Assembly: GCF_000426625.1 (NCBI RefSeq)
Contig: NZ_KE384547.1
Location: forward strand, 1,789,159-1,853,158
DNA length: 64,000 nt
Source of the DNA: Psychrilyobacter atlanticus DSM 19335
GTDB lineage: Bacteria; Fusobacteriota; Fusobacteriia; Fusobacteriales; Fusobacteriaceae
Direction of reading: 5' to 3'
Position numbers and translations under genes: made by a program. Shown here piece by piece: positions 1-9,767 of the stretch; within the stretch, counting starts at the first letter, position 1; each line of letters opens with the position of its first letter. The notes under the pieces are model-generated. The model made no database searches. It saw only the letters and a program-made list of their open reading frames with translations, and was not told the DNA's origin.

Positions 1-71
1 GTATACCCACTGATATTTTTCTTTTCTCCCACAAGCTTCATTATTTTCTCTACAACTTCCTTATAATCCAT
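1..71 (-). CDS. PTS permease EIIB N-terminus (MurP-like), partial
   Basis: Only the first 23 codons lie in the window; the gene runs off the left edge. The start ATG at 71 follows a G-rich ribosome binding site (GGGGGG). The residues read like the start of a glucose-family EIIB domain (a helix followed by LVGEKKNIS). Position directly after murQ suggests an N-acetylmuramic acid or related amino-sugar PTS permease; that specificity is inferred from context. The phospho-accepting Cys would lie just outside the window. Confidence 0.6.
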   Translation of the reverse strand, partial: MDYKEVVEKIMKLVGEKKNISGY

Positions 72-170
72 CTTCCCCCCCTATAACGACTCCTAGTCGA
101 ATATATAATCGATAATTTAAATTTATAAATACAGGTAATCATTCCTCTTCATACATTTAAATATCTATTT

Positions 171-1082
171 TCAGATAAATTTGACTGCTTTCAGTGCCTC
201 CCTAATAAAACCTTTTTTTTCTAAAAGCAGTATTTTAGCTTCCTTTGCTTCTAAGCCTCCTAAGATCATAAGGATAGCAGTCTTACAGTGTCCTCCTGTA
301 TCTTTTAAGGCAGAGCTGGCTTCCTCTCTAGAACAATCAGTAGCTTCCATGACTATTTTCTTTTGTCTTTCCACTAACTTTTCATTTGTAGCCTCTACAT
401 CTACCATTAAGTTTCCATATACCTTTCCTATCTTTATCATGGATCCAGTGGTCAGCATATTCAACACCAATTTTTGTGCTGTTCCAGCCTTTAGCCTAGA
501 CGATCCTGTCACCACCTCTCCTCCTACTACTGGAGATATTGGTATCTTTACAGATTCAGCTAATATACTGTCAGGGTTGCAACTGACACCAACAGTTACA
601 GCTCCCAATTCTTCGGCATATTCAATTCCTCCCATTACATATGGGGTTCTTCCGCTTGCTGCTATTCCTACCAATATATCTTTAGAATTAAACCCGATCC
701 CTTTTAAATCATCCACACACAGCTCTTTACTATCTTCAGCATTTTCTACAGCTTTTAAGATTGCATCTTTTCCTCCTGCAATGAGTCCCACTACTAATTC
801 TGCCGGTGTTCCAAATGTAGGAGGACACTCACTGGCATCTAAGATTCCTAATCGTCCAGATGTTCCAGCCCCTATATATATGAGTCTGCCTCCATTTAAG
901 AATGCAGAGCTTATCTTATCTATAGCTTTTGCAATATTTCCTAATTCTTTTTCCACTGCTAAAGCAACTTTTTTATCCTCGTTATTTATTACCCTTACCA
1001 TCTCCATAGTATTTAACATGTCTATATTTGTAGTATTTTCATTCCTGCTCTCCGTTACCATCTGTTTTAAGTTTAATTCCAT
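171..1082 (-). CDS. murQ: N-acetylmuramic acid 6-phosphate etherase
   Basis: Cytoplasmic lyase that removes D-lactate from MurNAc-6-phosphate to give GlcNAc-6-phosphate in cell-wall recycling. The protein is a SIS-fold enzyme of family length (about 303 residues). It has the sugar-phosphate loop GAGTSGRLG near residue 71 followed by [10 protein letters not shown], which carries the conserved active-site Glu. The ATG at 1082 is preferred over an upstream in-frame TTG because GGAGG sits 6 bases before the ATG and would fall inside the longer form. It lies between nagZ and a PTS gene on the same strand, so the three form a peptidoglycan-sugar salvage unit. It has its own promoter. Confidence 0.93.
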   Translation of the reverse strand: MELNLKQMVTESRNENTTNIDMLNTMEMVRVINNEDKKVALAVEKELGNIAKAIDKISSAFLNGGRLIYIGAGTSGRLGILDASECPPTFGTPAELVVGLIAGGKDAILKAVENAEDSKELCVDDLKGIGFNSKDILVGIAASGRTPYVMGGIEYAEELGAVTVGVSCNPDSILAESVKIPISPVVGGEVVTGSSRLKAGTAQKLVLNMLTTGSMIKIGKVYGNLMVDVEATNEKLVERQKKIVMEATDCSREEASSALKDTGGHCKTAILMILGGLEAKEAKILLLEKKGFIREALKAVKFI

Positions 1083-1112
1083 GATTTCCTCCGCCAAACT
1101 AAATATACCACT

Positions 1113-1141
1113 ATTCTAGAATAAATTATTCCAAAAGTCAA
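1113..1141 (-). promoter_or_regulatory. murQ promoter with internal dyad
   Basis: TTGACT (1136-1141) and TAGAAT (1113-1118) are separated by 17 bases, about 30 bases upstream of the murQ start. The spacer contains the near-palindrome GAATAATTTATTC, a plausible repressor site. TTTTGGAATAA in this region recurs upstream of nagZ. Confidence 0.65.
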
Positions 1142-1234
1142 ATAGAAAAAGATTTTTTATCGCTAAAATGCTTTAAATATTACAATCAAAATTTAAATTT
1201 TTCAAATTAAATAAAATGTAACACTACTCTTCAC

Positions 1235-3070
1235 CTAATAACTCAATCCATGACCAATTTTATAAATTATTTCTCCCTTTTCATTCCTTATATTTACAGG
1301 CAATTTCCCATTTGGAACCACCAAAGAACCGTCATTTCCTTTAAATATACTTCTTATTCCCGCTCTGATGTTGGCTTCCAACGAATTTCTTCCATAGTTA
1401 GTTTGGTCAAACCCGGTTATTCCATAGATGGCTATATTTGCTTTTACTGTAGGAGTATAGATGATATCATAGGGGTTTCTTGTGGATATACTCACCATTT
1501 TTTTCTCATTCTTATTGGAAAATTCAATTATTTCATTGATCTTAGTATCGTTTTTCAGATTATAAGTGGCTAAAAGTATATAATCGGAATTTTTTATTCC
1601 ATTTTTTAATTCATTTGTTAATCCGTCCCTATAATCTACTGTGAGTTTTTCTATCTTCATATCTTTTTCTATCTTGAGGATTTCATCTTCCATCATGTTT
1701 CCACGGGTTTTAGTTTCAGCAATCAATAGTATTTTTTTACCCTTTGCCAGATTCATAGGTAAAATATTCTCATTTTTTATAAGGGTTATCCCTCTTTCAG
1801 CTGCTATTTTTTCTATACCTTTATTTTCCTTACTTCCTATAATTTTTTCTGCATCTTTTATCTTTTTCTCAACATTTATTTTTTTATCTAATCCTTTTTT
1901 TAATTTCAACTCTACAACTCTTTCTGCTGATTCTTCTACCCTGTTTTTCAGTTCTCTATTACTCTTCATCTCTTTTAATATAGTAGAGTATAAGATATCT
2001 AATTTTTTAACCTCCTTCTGCCTCCACACAATTACCGGCATAAGCATGATATCTCCCCCTGCCAATATTGCCCTTTCAACACTTTCAGCTTCTCCAAAAT
2101 TTTCAGATATAGCATGCATATTCAAAGCATCTGTTATTATTATTCCTTGAAAATTCATTTCATCTCTCAATACTCCGGTCATTATTGGTTTAGAAAGAGT
2201 AGCGGGAGTTCCAATCAAAGTTCCATCTTTTTGAGACCTTATTTTCGTATCATCTAAGGTAGGAATAATAACATGGGCTGTCATTATAGCCTCTACCCCA
2301 TTATCAATAGCCATTTGAAAAGGTATCTTATCTATATTTTCCCACTGTCTTTTATTATAATTTACTGTAGCCAGTCCAATATGGGTATCAGCCTCTGTAT
2401 TTCCATGTCCCGGGAAATGTTTTATTGTAGAGATCAATCCCTCACCCTGAAGTCCATCTATATAAGAAGCTGCCATATTTCCTACTAATTTAGGATTATC
2501 TCCAAAAGACCTCACTCCAATTATAGGGTTTTTTTGATTGGAATTTACATCTACAACTGGTGCAAAATTAAAATTTATCCCCAATGCATCCAGCTCTGTT
2601 CCAATAGTTTTTCCCACCTCATAAGCTAAATCCAGATCTCTGCTCGCTCCCAAAGCCATATTCCCCGGCATCTCTGTTCCCTCCTGTAATCTGGTAACAT
2701 ATCCTCCCTCTTGATCTGTACCTATAAATAGCGGCATATTTTTAGAGGACCTCTGCATATCATCTATCAATTTTACTGTCTGCTCTGTATTTGCCAAGTT
2801 TTCCCTGAATAAGATAATACCTCCTACCTCATAATCCTGAATAATTTGTTTCACCTCTGAGTTCATTGCAGTAAATGGTCTTTCATTCCAATTTCTAAAA
2901 TCTATCATCATCAGCTGTCCTAATTTTTCACGGTCACTCATCCCTTCTACTATCTTTTCTGCTCTTACTTTAAGTGTATCTGCCTTCACTGTGCTCTCTG
3001 CAATGTTTGTACATCCTAAGATTCCTAAACCTAACCCTAAAGCTATCAACATTTTTTTCATCTTCTTCAT
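1235..3070 (-). CDS. nagZ: GH3 beta-N-acetylhexosaminidase, lipoprotein
   Basis: Family 3 glycoside hydrolase that releases terminal GlcNAc from peptidoglycan fragments. It keeps the TDQEGG motif near residue 118, the KHFPGHG...DTH loop with the catalytic Asp/His dyad of NagZ enzymes near 217-231, and the ITDALNM nucleophile Asp near 314. A C-terminal extension gives about 611 residues, longer than the ~340-residue cytoplasmic E. coli NagZ. The N-terminus has a lipoprotein-like signal ending ILGC (Cys about 20), so it is probably anchored on the outer face of the inner membrane or in the outer membrane. The ATG at 3070 is chosen: AGAGGTG lies 6 bases upstream, and the in-frame GTG at 3079 is part of that site. 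It heads the nagZ-murQ-PTS set. Confidence 0.9.
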   Translation of the reverse strand: MKKMKKMLIALGLGLGILGCTNIAESTVKADTLKVRAEKIVEGMSDREKLGQLMMIDFRNWNERPFTAMNSEVKQIIQDYEVGGIILFRENLANTEQTVKLIDDMQRSSKNMPLFIGTDQEGGYVTRLQEGTEMPGNMALGASRDLDLAYEVGKTIGTELDALGINFNFAPVVDVNSNQKNPIIGVRSFGDNPKLVGNMAASYIDGLQGEGLISTIKHFPGHGNTEADTHIGLATVNYNKRQWENIDKIPFQMAIDNGVEAIMTAHVIIPTLDDTKIRSQKDGTLIGTPATLSKPIMTGVLRDEMNFQGIIITDALNMHAISENFGEAESVERAILAGGDIMLMPVIVWRQKEVKKLDILYSTILKEMKSNRELKNRVEESAERVVELKLKKGLDKKINVEKKIKDAEKIIGSKENKGIEKIAAERGITLIKNENILPMNLAKGKKILLIAETKTRGNMMEDEILKIEKDMKIEKLTVDYRDGLTNELKNGIKNSDYILLATYNLKNDTKINEIIEFSNKNEKKMVSISTRNPYDIIYTPTVKANIAIYGITGFDQTNYGRNSLEANIRAGIRSIFKGNDGSLVVPNGKLPVNIRNEKGEIIYKIGHGLSY

Positions 3071-3098
3071 ATCTTTCACCTCTCTTATTTTATGATAG

Positions 3099-3104
3099 AT
3101 TATA
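3099..3104 (-). promoter_or_regulatory. nagZ -10 element
   Basis: Consensus TATAAT about 30 bases upstream of nagZ; the -35 region (TTCAAA at 17 bases) is weak. Upstream, TTTTGGAATAA matches the murQ promoter sequence and may be a shared operator. Confidence 0.45.
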
Positions 3105-3241
3105 CTATAAAAAATTCTTCTTTTGAAACAATTATGAGTTTTTTTATTCCAAAATAAATTTCTTATCTTTTTTCACCTTGTGATTAAATAAAAAACAAGT
3201 TATACTACAACAATATTAAAAATATATACAGGAGGTATTCA

Positions 3242-3898
3242 ATGAAAAATGAAATTTTAAAATATATAAAATTATTTTTAGGTTTTTTCGTCTGTTCCTT
3301 AGGAATTGTTCTCATTATAAGATCCAATCTAGGTTTTTCTCCCTGGGATGTTCTCCATCAAGGTATTTCAAAAGTCGGAAATATTACAATCGGCCAGGCC
3401 AGCATCCTTGTTGGAATCTTGGTTATAACTTTGGATGTTTTCTTAGGGGAACAGATCGGCAGCGGTACCGTATTTAATATTATATTCATTGGTGTTTTTA
3501 TGGATTTAATCCTTTTCTCCAAACTGATTCCTCTTAGCCACACTCCTCTTCTGGGAGTTCCCATGATGTTTATGGGATTGTTTATCTTAGGTGTCGGCTG
3601 TTACCTCTACATCTCTACTGGTCTTGGATGCGGTCCCAGAGATGCATTGATGGTTGCTCTCACAAAAAAAACTAATTTTTCTATAATGTTTATAAGAAGT
3701 ACAATTGAAGTTACTGTTTTAGTTATAGGATATTTTTTAGGAGGATATGCAGGAGTAGGTACCGTGATTACAGCAGTATTCACCGGCAGTTTTATACAGT
3801 ATGTTTTTAAAATGTTTGATTTTGACGTCAAATCGGTAACCCATAGGAATATAAAGGATGAAGCCGTTCTTTTAAAAGCCTATATTTTAAAAAAATAA
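3242..3898 (+). CDS. YitT/YczE-type membrane protein
   Basis: A 218-residue integral membrane protein with about five hydrophobic segments and Gly-rich turns (near residues 10-30, 45-75, 80-100, 105-130, 150-175). The pattern RSNLGFSPWDVLHQG and the repeated TGLGCGPRDAL motif are typical of the YczE/YitT family (COG2364), whose transport role is not established. AGGAGG lies 7 bases before the ATG. It stands alone between convergent units and ends in a bidirectional terminator. Nothing adjacent indicates a substrate. Confidence 0.75.
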   Translation: MKNEILKYIKLFLGFFVCSLGIVLIIRSNLGFSPWDVLHQGISKVGNITIGQASILVGILVITLDVFLGEQIGSGTVFNIIFIGVFMDLILFSKLIPLSHTPLLGVPMMFMGLFILGVGCYLYISTGLGCGPRDALMVALTKKTNFSIMFIRSTIEVTVLVIGYFLGGYAGVGTVITAVFTGSFIQYVFKMFDFDVKSVTHRNIKDEAVLLKAYILKK

Positions 3899-3899
3899 A

Positions 3900-3914
3900 G
3901 CAATGTGACGTTGT
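3900..3914 (-). repeat. Dispersed T-tailed hairpin, copy A
   Basis: GCAATGTGACGTTGT folds into a six-pair stem with a TGA loop, two pairs being G-U. Read on the minus strand it is followed by a T-rich tail. It sits at the 3' end of the YczE-like gene. Related copies are at 9445, 36180 and 63122. Confidence 0.55.
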
Positions 3915-3961
3915 ATTCAGACAGGTGTAAACTAGACCTTTGTAAGTTTCTAGACTAAAAA

Positions 3962-3993
3962 AATGAGGTGGATCTTTTTAGATCCGCCTCATT
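3962..3993. terminator. Bidirectional terminator
   Basis: Stem AATGAGGTGGATC / GATCCGCCTCATT (13 pairs, one G-U) with A/T runs on both sides, between the convergent YczE-like gene and ilvE. Confidence 0.9.
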
Positions 3994-4006
3994 TTTTTAA
4001 TCAAAC

Positions 4007-4924
4007 CTATTTAACCAAAGTTAACCAAGAATCATATTTACTATCCTTCCCTTTGGTCATCTCAAAGAACGCTTCTTGAATTTTTTCCGTAATAGGCCCC
4101 CTTTGACCCTTTCCTATTTTTATCTTATCGACACTGGCTATTGGCGTTATCTCAGCAGCAGTCCCGGAAAAAAATAGTTCATCTGCTGTATATAACGATT
4201 CCCTGGAAATCGTTTCTTCCATAACTTCGTACCCTAGATCACGGGCTATTGTTATAACAGAATCCCTGGTAATTCCAATAAGAGCAGATGACCCCGATTG
4301 AGGAGAATATATCTTCCCATTAGAGATCACAAATAAATTTTCCCCACTTCCCTCACTTACATTTCCAGAATAATCTAATGCTATCCCTTCATCATATCCA
4401 TTTTCCAGTGCTTCCATCTTGATAAGCTGGGAACTCAGATAATTTCCTCCCGCTTTAGCCGCTGTAGGCATTGTATTTGGAGCTAACCTCCTCCATGATG
4501 AAACACAGACATCTACTCCCTTAGTTAAAGCTTCTTCTCCTAGATATGCTCCCCATTCCCAAGTGGCAATCATTGTTTCCACTGGACAGCTGGATGGATC
4601 TACTCCTAAAGAATTATATCCCCTGTATACCAATGGTCTGATATATGCTGTTTTTATCCCATTGATTTTTATAGTATCGAATATTGCTTTTCTTATCTCT
4701 TCCTTAGTATAAGGAATTTCAGTTCTATATATCTTACAAGAGTTATATAGCCTGTCAATATGTTCATCTAATCTAAATATAGCTGTTCCTTCCTCTGTTT
4801 TATACGCTCTTATTCCTTCAAAAAAACTACTTCCATAGTGCATTGCATGGGATAAAACATGGACCTTGGCATTATCATGATCTATCATCTCCCCATTTAT
4901 CCATATCTTTTTAGTATCTATCAT
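4007..4924 (-). CDS. ilvE: Branched-chain amino acid aminotransferase
   Basis: PLP enzyme (fold type IV) that converts 2-oxoisocaproate and glutamate to leucine and 2-oxoglutarate, and likewise acts for Val and Ile. The 305-residue length is typical. Visible family features are FFEGIRAY near residue 35, [10 protein letters not shown] near 160, and [10 protein letters not shown] with [11 protein letters not shown] further on. AGGAGG lies 6 bases before the ATG. It is the last gene of the leu operon, 25 bases after leuB, supplying the final step. It ends just before a shared terminator. Confidence 0.93.
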   Translation of the reverse strand: MIDTKKIWINGEMIDHDNAKVHVLSHAMHYGSSFFEGIRAYKTEEGTAIFRLDEHIDRLYNSCKIYRTEIPYTKEEIRKAIFDTIKINGIKTAYIRPLVYRGYNSLGVDPSSCPVETMIATWEWGAYLGEEALTKGVDVCVSSWRRLAPNTMPTAAKAGGNYLSSQLIKMEALENGYDEGIALDYSGNVSEGSGENLFVISNGKIYSPQSGSSALIGITRDSVITIARDLGYEVMEETISRESLYTADELFFSGTAAEITPIASVDKIKIGKGQRGPITEKIQEAFFEMTKGKDSKYDSWLTLVK

Positions 4925-4949
4925 AATTTCCTCCTAAATATATTATCTA

Positions 4950-6008
4950 TTAAATATTTTCTACTATCGAACTTACCATCTCTTTGGTCCCAACTAATTT
5001 AGTTGAATCTGTATAGATATCTTTTGTTCTCATACCATCATTTAAAACCTTCTCCACAGCTTTCTCTATCGCAACTCCCTCCTCCACTAATCCCATAGAG
5101 TACTTAAACATCATAGCTGCCGACAAAATAGTAGCTATTGGATTGGCTATATCTTGTCCCGCTATATCTGGTGCAGATCCATGGATAGGCTCATATAATC
5201 CATATTTTTCTCCTATGCTGGCTGATGGTAACATCCCAATAGAACCTGTTATCATACTGGCTTCATCGGATAAGATATCTCCAAACATATTCATCGTTAA
5301 GATCACATCAAATTGAGTCGGATTTATCAGTAACTGCATAGCTGCATTGTCTACATACATATGATTTAACTCTACCTCTGGATAGTCTTTTGAAATTTCT
5401 ATTACAGTTTTTCTCCACAGTCTCGAACTTTCTAATACATTGGATTTATCCACACTTGTCACTTTTTTGTCCCTCTTCATGGCTGTTTCAAAACCTTTGA
5501 TTGCTATCCTTTTTATCTCCTCAGCGTTATAAGAAAGAATATCATAGGCTGTTCCATCTTCTCTTACACCTTTTTCACCAAAATAAATCCCCCCGGTCAG
5601 TTCCCTGACTATACAGATATCAAGGCCTTCACCGATTATCTCTGTCTTTAGTGGAGAAGCATTTTTTAATGGTTCATAGACTATAGCTGGTCTTAAATTA
5701 GTATATAGCCCTAATTCTTTTCTGATGTTTAAAAGACCTTTTTCCGGTCTATCTTCCCCCTTAAGGTGATCCCATTTAGGACCTCCTACTGCTCCTAAAA
5801 TTATTCCATCACTATCTTTACATATTTCTATAGTTTCTTTTGGAAGAGGAGTTCCGTGATTATCTATAGCAACTCCTCCAATATCAGCATAGTTTATATT
5901 AAATTCATGGTTATATTTTTTCCCTATTTTTTTTATGACACTTACTGCTCCTTCTGATATCTCCTTACCGATTCCGTCTCCCGGCATAATTGCTATTTTG
6001 TATTCCAT
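4950..6008 (-). CDS. leuB: 3-isopropylmalate dehydrogenase
   Basis: NAD-dependent oxidative decarboxylation of 3-isopropylmalate to 2-oxoisocaproate. The 352-residue protein has the MPGDGIGKE start, the substrate-binding [12 protein letters not shown] loop near residue 137, the metal-site region VDNAAMQLL and [12 protein letters not shown], and the NAD site GSAPDIAGQ. Spacing to leuD is short and AGGAGG precedes the ATG. Leucine-specific features (ELTGGIYFG) argue against isocitrate dehydrogenase. Confidence 0.95.
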   Translation of the reverse strand: MEYKIAIMPGDGIGKEISEGAVSVIKKIGKKYNHEFNINYADIGGVAIDNHGTPLPKETIEICKDSDGIILGAVGGPKWDHLKGEDRPEKGLLNIRKELGLYTNLRPAIVYEPLKNASPLKTEIIGEGLDICIVRELTGGIYFGEKGVREDGTAYDILSYNAEEIKRIAIKGFETAMKRDKKVTSVDKSNVLESSRLWRKTVIEISKDYPEVELNHMYVDNAAMQLLINPTQFDVILTMNMFGDILSDEASMITGSIGMLPSASIGEKYGLYEPIHGSAPDIAGQDIANPIATILSAAMMFKYSMGLVEEGVAIEKAVEKVLNDGMRTKDIYTDSTKLVGTKEMVSSIVENI

Positions 6009-6034
6009 CTTTAGCCTCCTAATTTAATGTATAC

Positions 6035-6574
6035 CTATCTAGTTATAAACCCGTTTTCCACAGCGTAATTAAATATCCCACCAGCTTTTATTATCCCCTC
6101 TATATCTCCTAGTTCTCCCAGGATATATTCTTTATTTGTAGTTATATTTTTTAATACATTTCCTGAGATTTCTATCTCATCTCCAGTTTTAACCTCATCT
6201 ACTAACCTGTCTTTAGTTTCATATGGAATTAAAAAACCTCCGTCTACGGAATTCCTATAAAATATCCTTGCATAACTCTCAGCTACTACAGCTTTTATCC
6301 CAGCTTTATCAAGTGATAGAGGAGCATGTTCCCTAGATGATCCGCATCCAAAGTTTTTTCCTGAAATCATTATTGTATAGTTCGATTCATATCTGTCACC
6401 CTCTATAAAAGGAACTTTGATAGAACTAGGATCCATCCCAGACATGGCATATTTACCATAATTTTTAGCTTCCTCCTCTATATCTGTCCTATATACCAAA
6501 TGAATAGCCGGAATTATCTGATCCGTATCGATATTATCTCCTACTACATATGCCTTTCCCCTTATCTTATCCAT
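6035..6574 (-). CDS. leuD: 3-isopropylmalate dehydratase small subunit
   Basis: Swivel-domain subunit of isopropylmalate isomerase. The 179-residue protein has DNIDTDQIIPA near residue 13 and the GKNFGCGSSREHAP loop near 73-86. The start overlaps the end of leuC by 8 bases with GAGGTGG just upstream, so translation is probably coupled to give subunits in balance. Confidence 0.95.
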   Translation of the reverse strand: MDKIRGKAYVVGDNIDTDQIIPAIHLVYRTDIEEEAKNYGKYAMSGMDPSSIKVPFIEGDRYESNYTIMISGKNFGCGSSREHAPLSLDKAGIKAVVAESYARIFYRNSVDGGFLIPYETKDRLVDEVKTGDEIEISGNVLKNITTNKEYILGELGDIEGIIKAGGIFNYAVENGFITR

Positions 6575-7883
6575 CTATTTCCACCTCTATTTTTTCAATA
6601 TATTTTCTTGGATCCGTTATCTTTCCTGTCAATGCTGATGCGGCTGCTGTATAAGGAGAAGCCAGGTATACCTTGGATGCCATAGAACCCATCCTTCCAT
6701 GGAAATTTCTATTAGTTGTAGATATTACTACCTCATCTGAATGAGTTCTTCCAAATGTGTCCTTTGGTCCACCTAAACATGCTGCACATGATGGTGGTCC
6801 TATCTTACAACCTGCATTTTCAAAGATCTCTCTTAGTGTTTCTCCCCCTATGGTAATCGTTTCAAAATTTCTTTCTACGTTCTTTGTCGCCGGGACTATA
6901 AAGGTTTCTATCTTTACTTTTTCTCCTCTAAGTACCTTAGCTGCGGCTATAAAATCTGTTGTTTTCCCCCCTGTACAAGACCCGATGTATGATCTTGTTA
7001 CCTCTATATGAGATAAGTTTTCTGCAGGTTCTACATTCCCTGGAGAGTATGGCTTTGCAACTACCGGAACTACTTTACTAGCATCATAGGTATGAACAGA
7101 ATGATAAGTTGCATCTTCATCAGAGTTATGAACTTCATAACCTGTTACACCTCTTTCCTCTAGATATTTTTTAGTCACTTCATCAGCAGCTATTATTCCA
7201 CACTTTCCTCCGGCTTCTATGGCCATATTACAGATTGTCATCCTCTCTTCCATGTTTAACCCTGAGATGGCATCTCCACCATATTCCATACATCTATATG
7301 TCGCACCATCAAATCCAATATCTCCAATTGTCTGTAGCACCACGTCTTTTCCCATAATATAGCTGGGAAATTTACCATCAAACTGGAATTTAATTGATTC
7401 AGGAACTTTCACCCAAAGTTTTCCTGTTCCCATAATAAATCCTGCATCGGTATTCCCTATCCCAGAAGCAAATTGTCCAAAGGCTCCTGAGGTGCATGTA
7501 TGGGAATCTGTTCCGAATAATACATCTCCCGGTTTATTGTGCCCCTCCTCTGCAAGAGCTACATGACATACACCCTTGTAGTCATCGGTAAATGGTTCAT
7601 AAAAGTGTTTTATCTCCTGTTCTTTGGCAAATTTAGTTACATACTCTATGTTTCTCATGGCATATTTATCTTTTGTAAATATATAGTGATCTGGAATTAA
7701 AACTACCTTTTCCTTATCCCATACCCTGGCATCTTCACCAAAGTTTTCTTTAAATATTCCCATAGTTCCCGGACCGCACACATCATGAGTCATTAGAATA
7801 TCTACATCTACCCAGATATTATCTCCGGGTTTTACTTCTGCTTTATTTGACCTGTTTGCTAAAATTTTTTCTACTATAGTCAT
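6567..7883 (-). CDS. leuC: 3-isopropylmalate dehydratase large subunit
   Basis: Aconitase-superfamily subunit binding a [4Fe-4S] cluster; isomerises 2- to 3-isopropylmalate. The 438-residue protein shows HVALAEEG and FGTDSHTCTSGAFGQFASGIGNTD near residues 110-140. The three cluster Cys are in YIGSCTGG and in PPSCAACLGGP (CxxC). The ATG follows the leuA stop directly, with GGGAG inside the leuA 3' end, indicating coupled translation. Confidence 0.95.
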   Translation of the reverse strand: MTIVEKILANRSNKAEVKPGDNIWVDVDILMTHDVCGPGTMGIFKENFGEDARVWDKEKVVLIPDHYIFTKDKYAMRNIEYVTKFAKEQEIKHFYEPFTDDYKGVCHVALAEEGHNKPGDVLFGTDSHTCTSGAFGQFASGIGNTDAGFIMGTGKLWVKVPESIKFQFDGKFPSYIMGKDVVLQTIGDIGFDGATYRCMEYGGDAISGLNMEERMTICNMAIEAGGKCGIIAADEVTKKYLEERGVTGYEVHNSDEDATYHSVHTYDASKVVPVVAKPYSPGNVEPAENLSHIEVTRSYIGSCTGGKTTDFIAAAKVLRGEKVKIETFIVPATKNVERNFETITIGGETLREIFENAGCKIGPPSCAACLGGPKDTFGRTHSDEVVISTTNRNFHGRMGSMASKVYLASPYTAAASALTGKITDPRKYIEKIEVEIDG

Positions 7884-9401
7884 CTATATTCTCCCTTCTT
7901 CGTTAAAATAATTATTTATGGCTCCCATATATGCTCTGATACTGGCTTCTACTATATCGGTACTTGTATATCTACCGTTATAATTTCTCTTATCTTTACC
8001 CAGCCTTATGAAGACTTCTCCCTGAGCATCACTACCCTCAGTCACTGCTTTTATAACGTATTTATTTAGTTTGAAATCTACATCGACAATCTTATCTATA
8101 GCTTTAAATGCTGCATCTACAGGTCCGTCTCCAATGGCTACATTTTCTATGTTTTCACCATCTTTTTCCATATTTATAGAAACTATAGGAGTGATTGTAT
8201 TACCTGTATTTACAGTATACCTATTCAATATGTAGGTCTTATTTTTTACTTCCTTTGTTCCGTCTATCAGAGCTTCGATGTCTTCTGCTGATACATCTTT
8301 TTTCTTGTCTGCTAATTCTTTGAACCGTATGAAGATTTCTTCCATCTTTTCCCTGCTCATTTCATAGCCGCATTCCTTTAAATGACTTTCAAAAGCATGT
8401 TTCCCTGAGTGTTTTCCAAGGACCATCTTGTTTTTACTCAGTCCTATGGATTCAGGAGTCATAATCTCATAAGTTTCTTTGTTTTCTAGTACCCCATGCT
8501 GATGGATCCCTGATTCATGGGCAAAAGCATTTTCTCCTACAATGGCTTTATTAGGTTGTACCTCAACTCCTGTTATTTTTGTGATAAGCTGACTGGTTTT
8601 GTATATCTCCTCTGTATTTATCCTATTTTGTCCGGGATAGATATCCTTTCTTACACCCATAGCCATAACTACTTCTTCTAAAGCTGCATTTCCTGCTCTT
8701 TCTCCTATCCCATTTATGGTGCACTCTATCTGTGTTGCTCCTGCCTTTACTGCGGCTAGTGAGTTAGCGGCTGCCAGTCCTAAATCATTGTGACAATGTA
8801 CCGATATATCTACTTTATCTATATTTTTTACATTTTCCCTTACCCCTTTGATTATCTTATAGAACTCGTCTGGGGTAGTATATCCTACCGTATCAGGTAT
8901 GTTTATCGCTGTAGCTCCTGCTTCTATAGCTCCCTCTACTATTTTATAAAGAAACTCTGGTCTTGTTCTTGTAGCATCCTCTGCTGAAAATTCTATATCA
9001 TCACACTTAGTTTTGGCATATGTAACCATCTCTATTGCTTGTTTATAAACCTCTTCAGGTGTCTTTTTTAATTTATATTTCATATGGATATCAGATGTAG
9101 CGATAAATGTATGGATCCTTGGATATTTAGCATCTTTTATGGCTTCCCATGCAGTATCTATATCCCCCTTTAATGCTCTTGCAAGTCCTGCAACCTTTAC
9201 ATTTGTGACGCTTTCAGCTATTGCTTTGACGGAATTAAAATCCCCCTTAGATGAAGCTGGGAATCCTGCCTCTATGATATCTACTCCTAATTTTTCCAAT
9301 TGTCTGGCAACCTCTATTTTTTCTCCTATATTCATACTGCATCCTGGTGATTGTTCCCCGTCTCTCAATGTTGTATCAAATATCTTTATCATCTTTTCCA
9401 T
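7884..9401 (-). CDS. leuA: 2-isopropylmalate synthase
   Basis: Condenses acetyl-CoA with 2-oxoisovalerate, the first committed step to leucine. The 505-residue protein has a TIM barrel starting FDTTLRDGEQSPG, the metal-binding HCHNDLGLAAANSL near residue 200, and HESGIHQHG near 290. The C-terminal regulatory LeuA dimer domain (about 370-505) is present, so feedback inhibition by leucine is likely. GGGAGG lies about 8 bases before the ATG. It is first in the operon, behind the leader peptide and tandem terminators. Confidence 0.96.
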   Translation of the reverse strand: MEKMIKIFDTTLRDGEQSPGCSMNIGEKIEVARQLEKLGVDIIEAGFPASSKGDFNSVKAIAESVTNVKVAGLARALKGDIDTAWEAIKDAKYPRIHTFIATSDIHMKYKLKKTPEEVYKQAIEMVTYAKTKCDDIEFSAEDATRTRPEFLYKIVEGAIEAGATAINIPDTVGYTTPDEFYKIIKGVRENVKNIDKVDISVHCHNDLGLAAANSLAAVKAGATQIECTINGIGERAGNAALEEVVMAMGVRKDIYPGQNRINTEEIYKTSQLITKITGVEVQPNKAIVGENAFAHESGIHQHGVLENKETYEIMTPESIGLSKNKMVLGKHSGKHAFESHLKECGYEMSREKMEEIFIRFKELADKKKDVSAEDIEALIDGTKEVKNKTYILNRYTVNTGNTITPIVSINMEKDGENIENVAIGDGPVDAAFKAIDKIVDVDFKLNKYVIKAVTEGSDAQGEVFIRLGKDKRNYNGRYTSTDIVEASIRAYMGAINNYFNEEGRI

Positions 9402-9444
9402 AGTTCTATCCTCCCAATTATCTATCCTTCAATGATTATAAAAA

Positions 9445-9459
9445 GCAACGTGAAGCTGC
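9445..9459 (-). repeat. Dispersed T-tailed hairpin, copy B
   Basis: On the minus strand GCAGCTTCACGTTGC plus TTTTTAT forms a weak terminator-like hairpin between the second attenuator and leuA. It matches the copies at 3900, 36180 and 63122. Confidence 0.5.
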
Positions 9460-9477
9460 ATCCAGTTCCTTAGGCTA

Positions 9478-9504
9478 TAAAAAAAACAGCTATAATTATA
9501 GCTG
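9478..9504 (-). terminator. Second terminator in the leu leader
   Basis: Perfect palindrome CAGCTATAATTATAGCTG followed on the minus strand by nine T, 77 bases upstream of leuA. It lies downstream of the first leader terminator, so transcription must pass both. Confidence 0.75.
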
Positions 9505-9541
9505 CCTAAAAAAATTTATATTTTCTCTTATAATTTTTTAT

Positions 9542-9571
9542 AAAAAAAAGCAGCCAATAATATCAGCTGCC
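9542..9571 (-). terminator. leu attenuator terminator
   Basis: Minus-strand stem GCAGC/GCTGC (extendable by G-U pairs) with an 11-base loop and seven T. It begins about 23 bases after the leader stop codon. Its 5' arm GCAGCT can pair instead with GGCTGC just after the Leu codons (9663-9668), the expected antiterminator. Confidence 0.75.
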
Positions 9572-9593
9572 ATCATAGTTATACTCTTCCCAA

Positions 9594-9734
9594 TTATTTT
9601 AAAACAGGGTGTTCAAAAGTATATAATTTTCCCAATATCATTTGTAATCTATTCAATTGCTTGCAGCCTAACGGCAATAATAATAACAGCAGCAATAATA
9701 ATAAATTTATAGATAAGATATTAGTTAAAATCAT
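9594..9734 (-). CDS. leuL: leu operon leader peptide (Leu10)
   Basis: A 46-codon ORF starting ATG at 9734 behind AGGAGG. Codons 11-20 are ten consecutive Leu codons (TTA, TTG and CTG), followed by PLGC. The organisation is promoter, short ORF rich in the end-product codon, alternative pairing element, terminator, then leuA. This is the classical leucine attenuator: a ribosome stalled on Leu codons leaves GGCTGC free to sequester the terminator 5' arm. The peptide itself probably has no other role. Confidence 0.88.
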   Translation of the reverse strand: MILTNILSINLLLLLLLLLLPLGCKQLNRLQMILGKLYTFEHPVLK

Positions 9735-9767
9735 ATTCTTTTCCTCCTCGTTTTGTAATTAAGAAAG

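Noticed and set aside
181-1119. Long plus-strand ORF opposite murQ
   Set aside because: Antisense shadow; Ser/Ile/Phe-rich translation without family features, while murQ is unambiguous.
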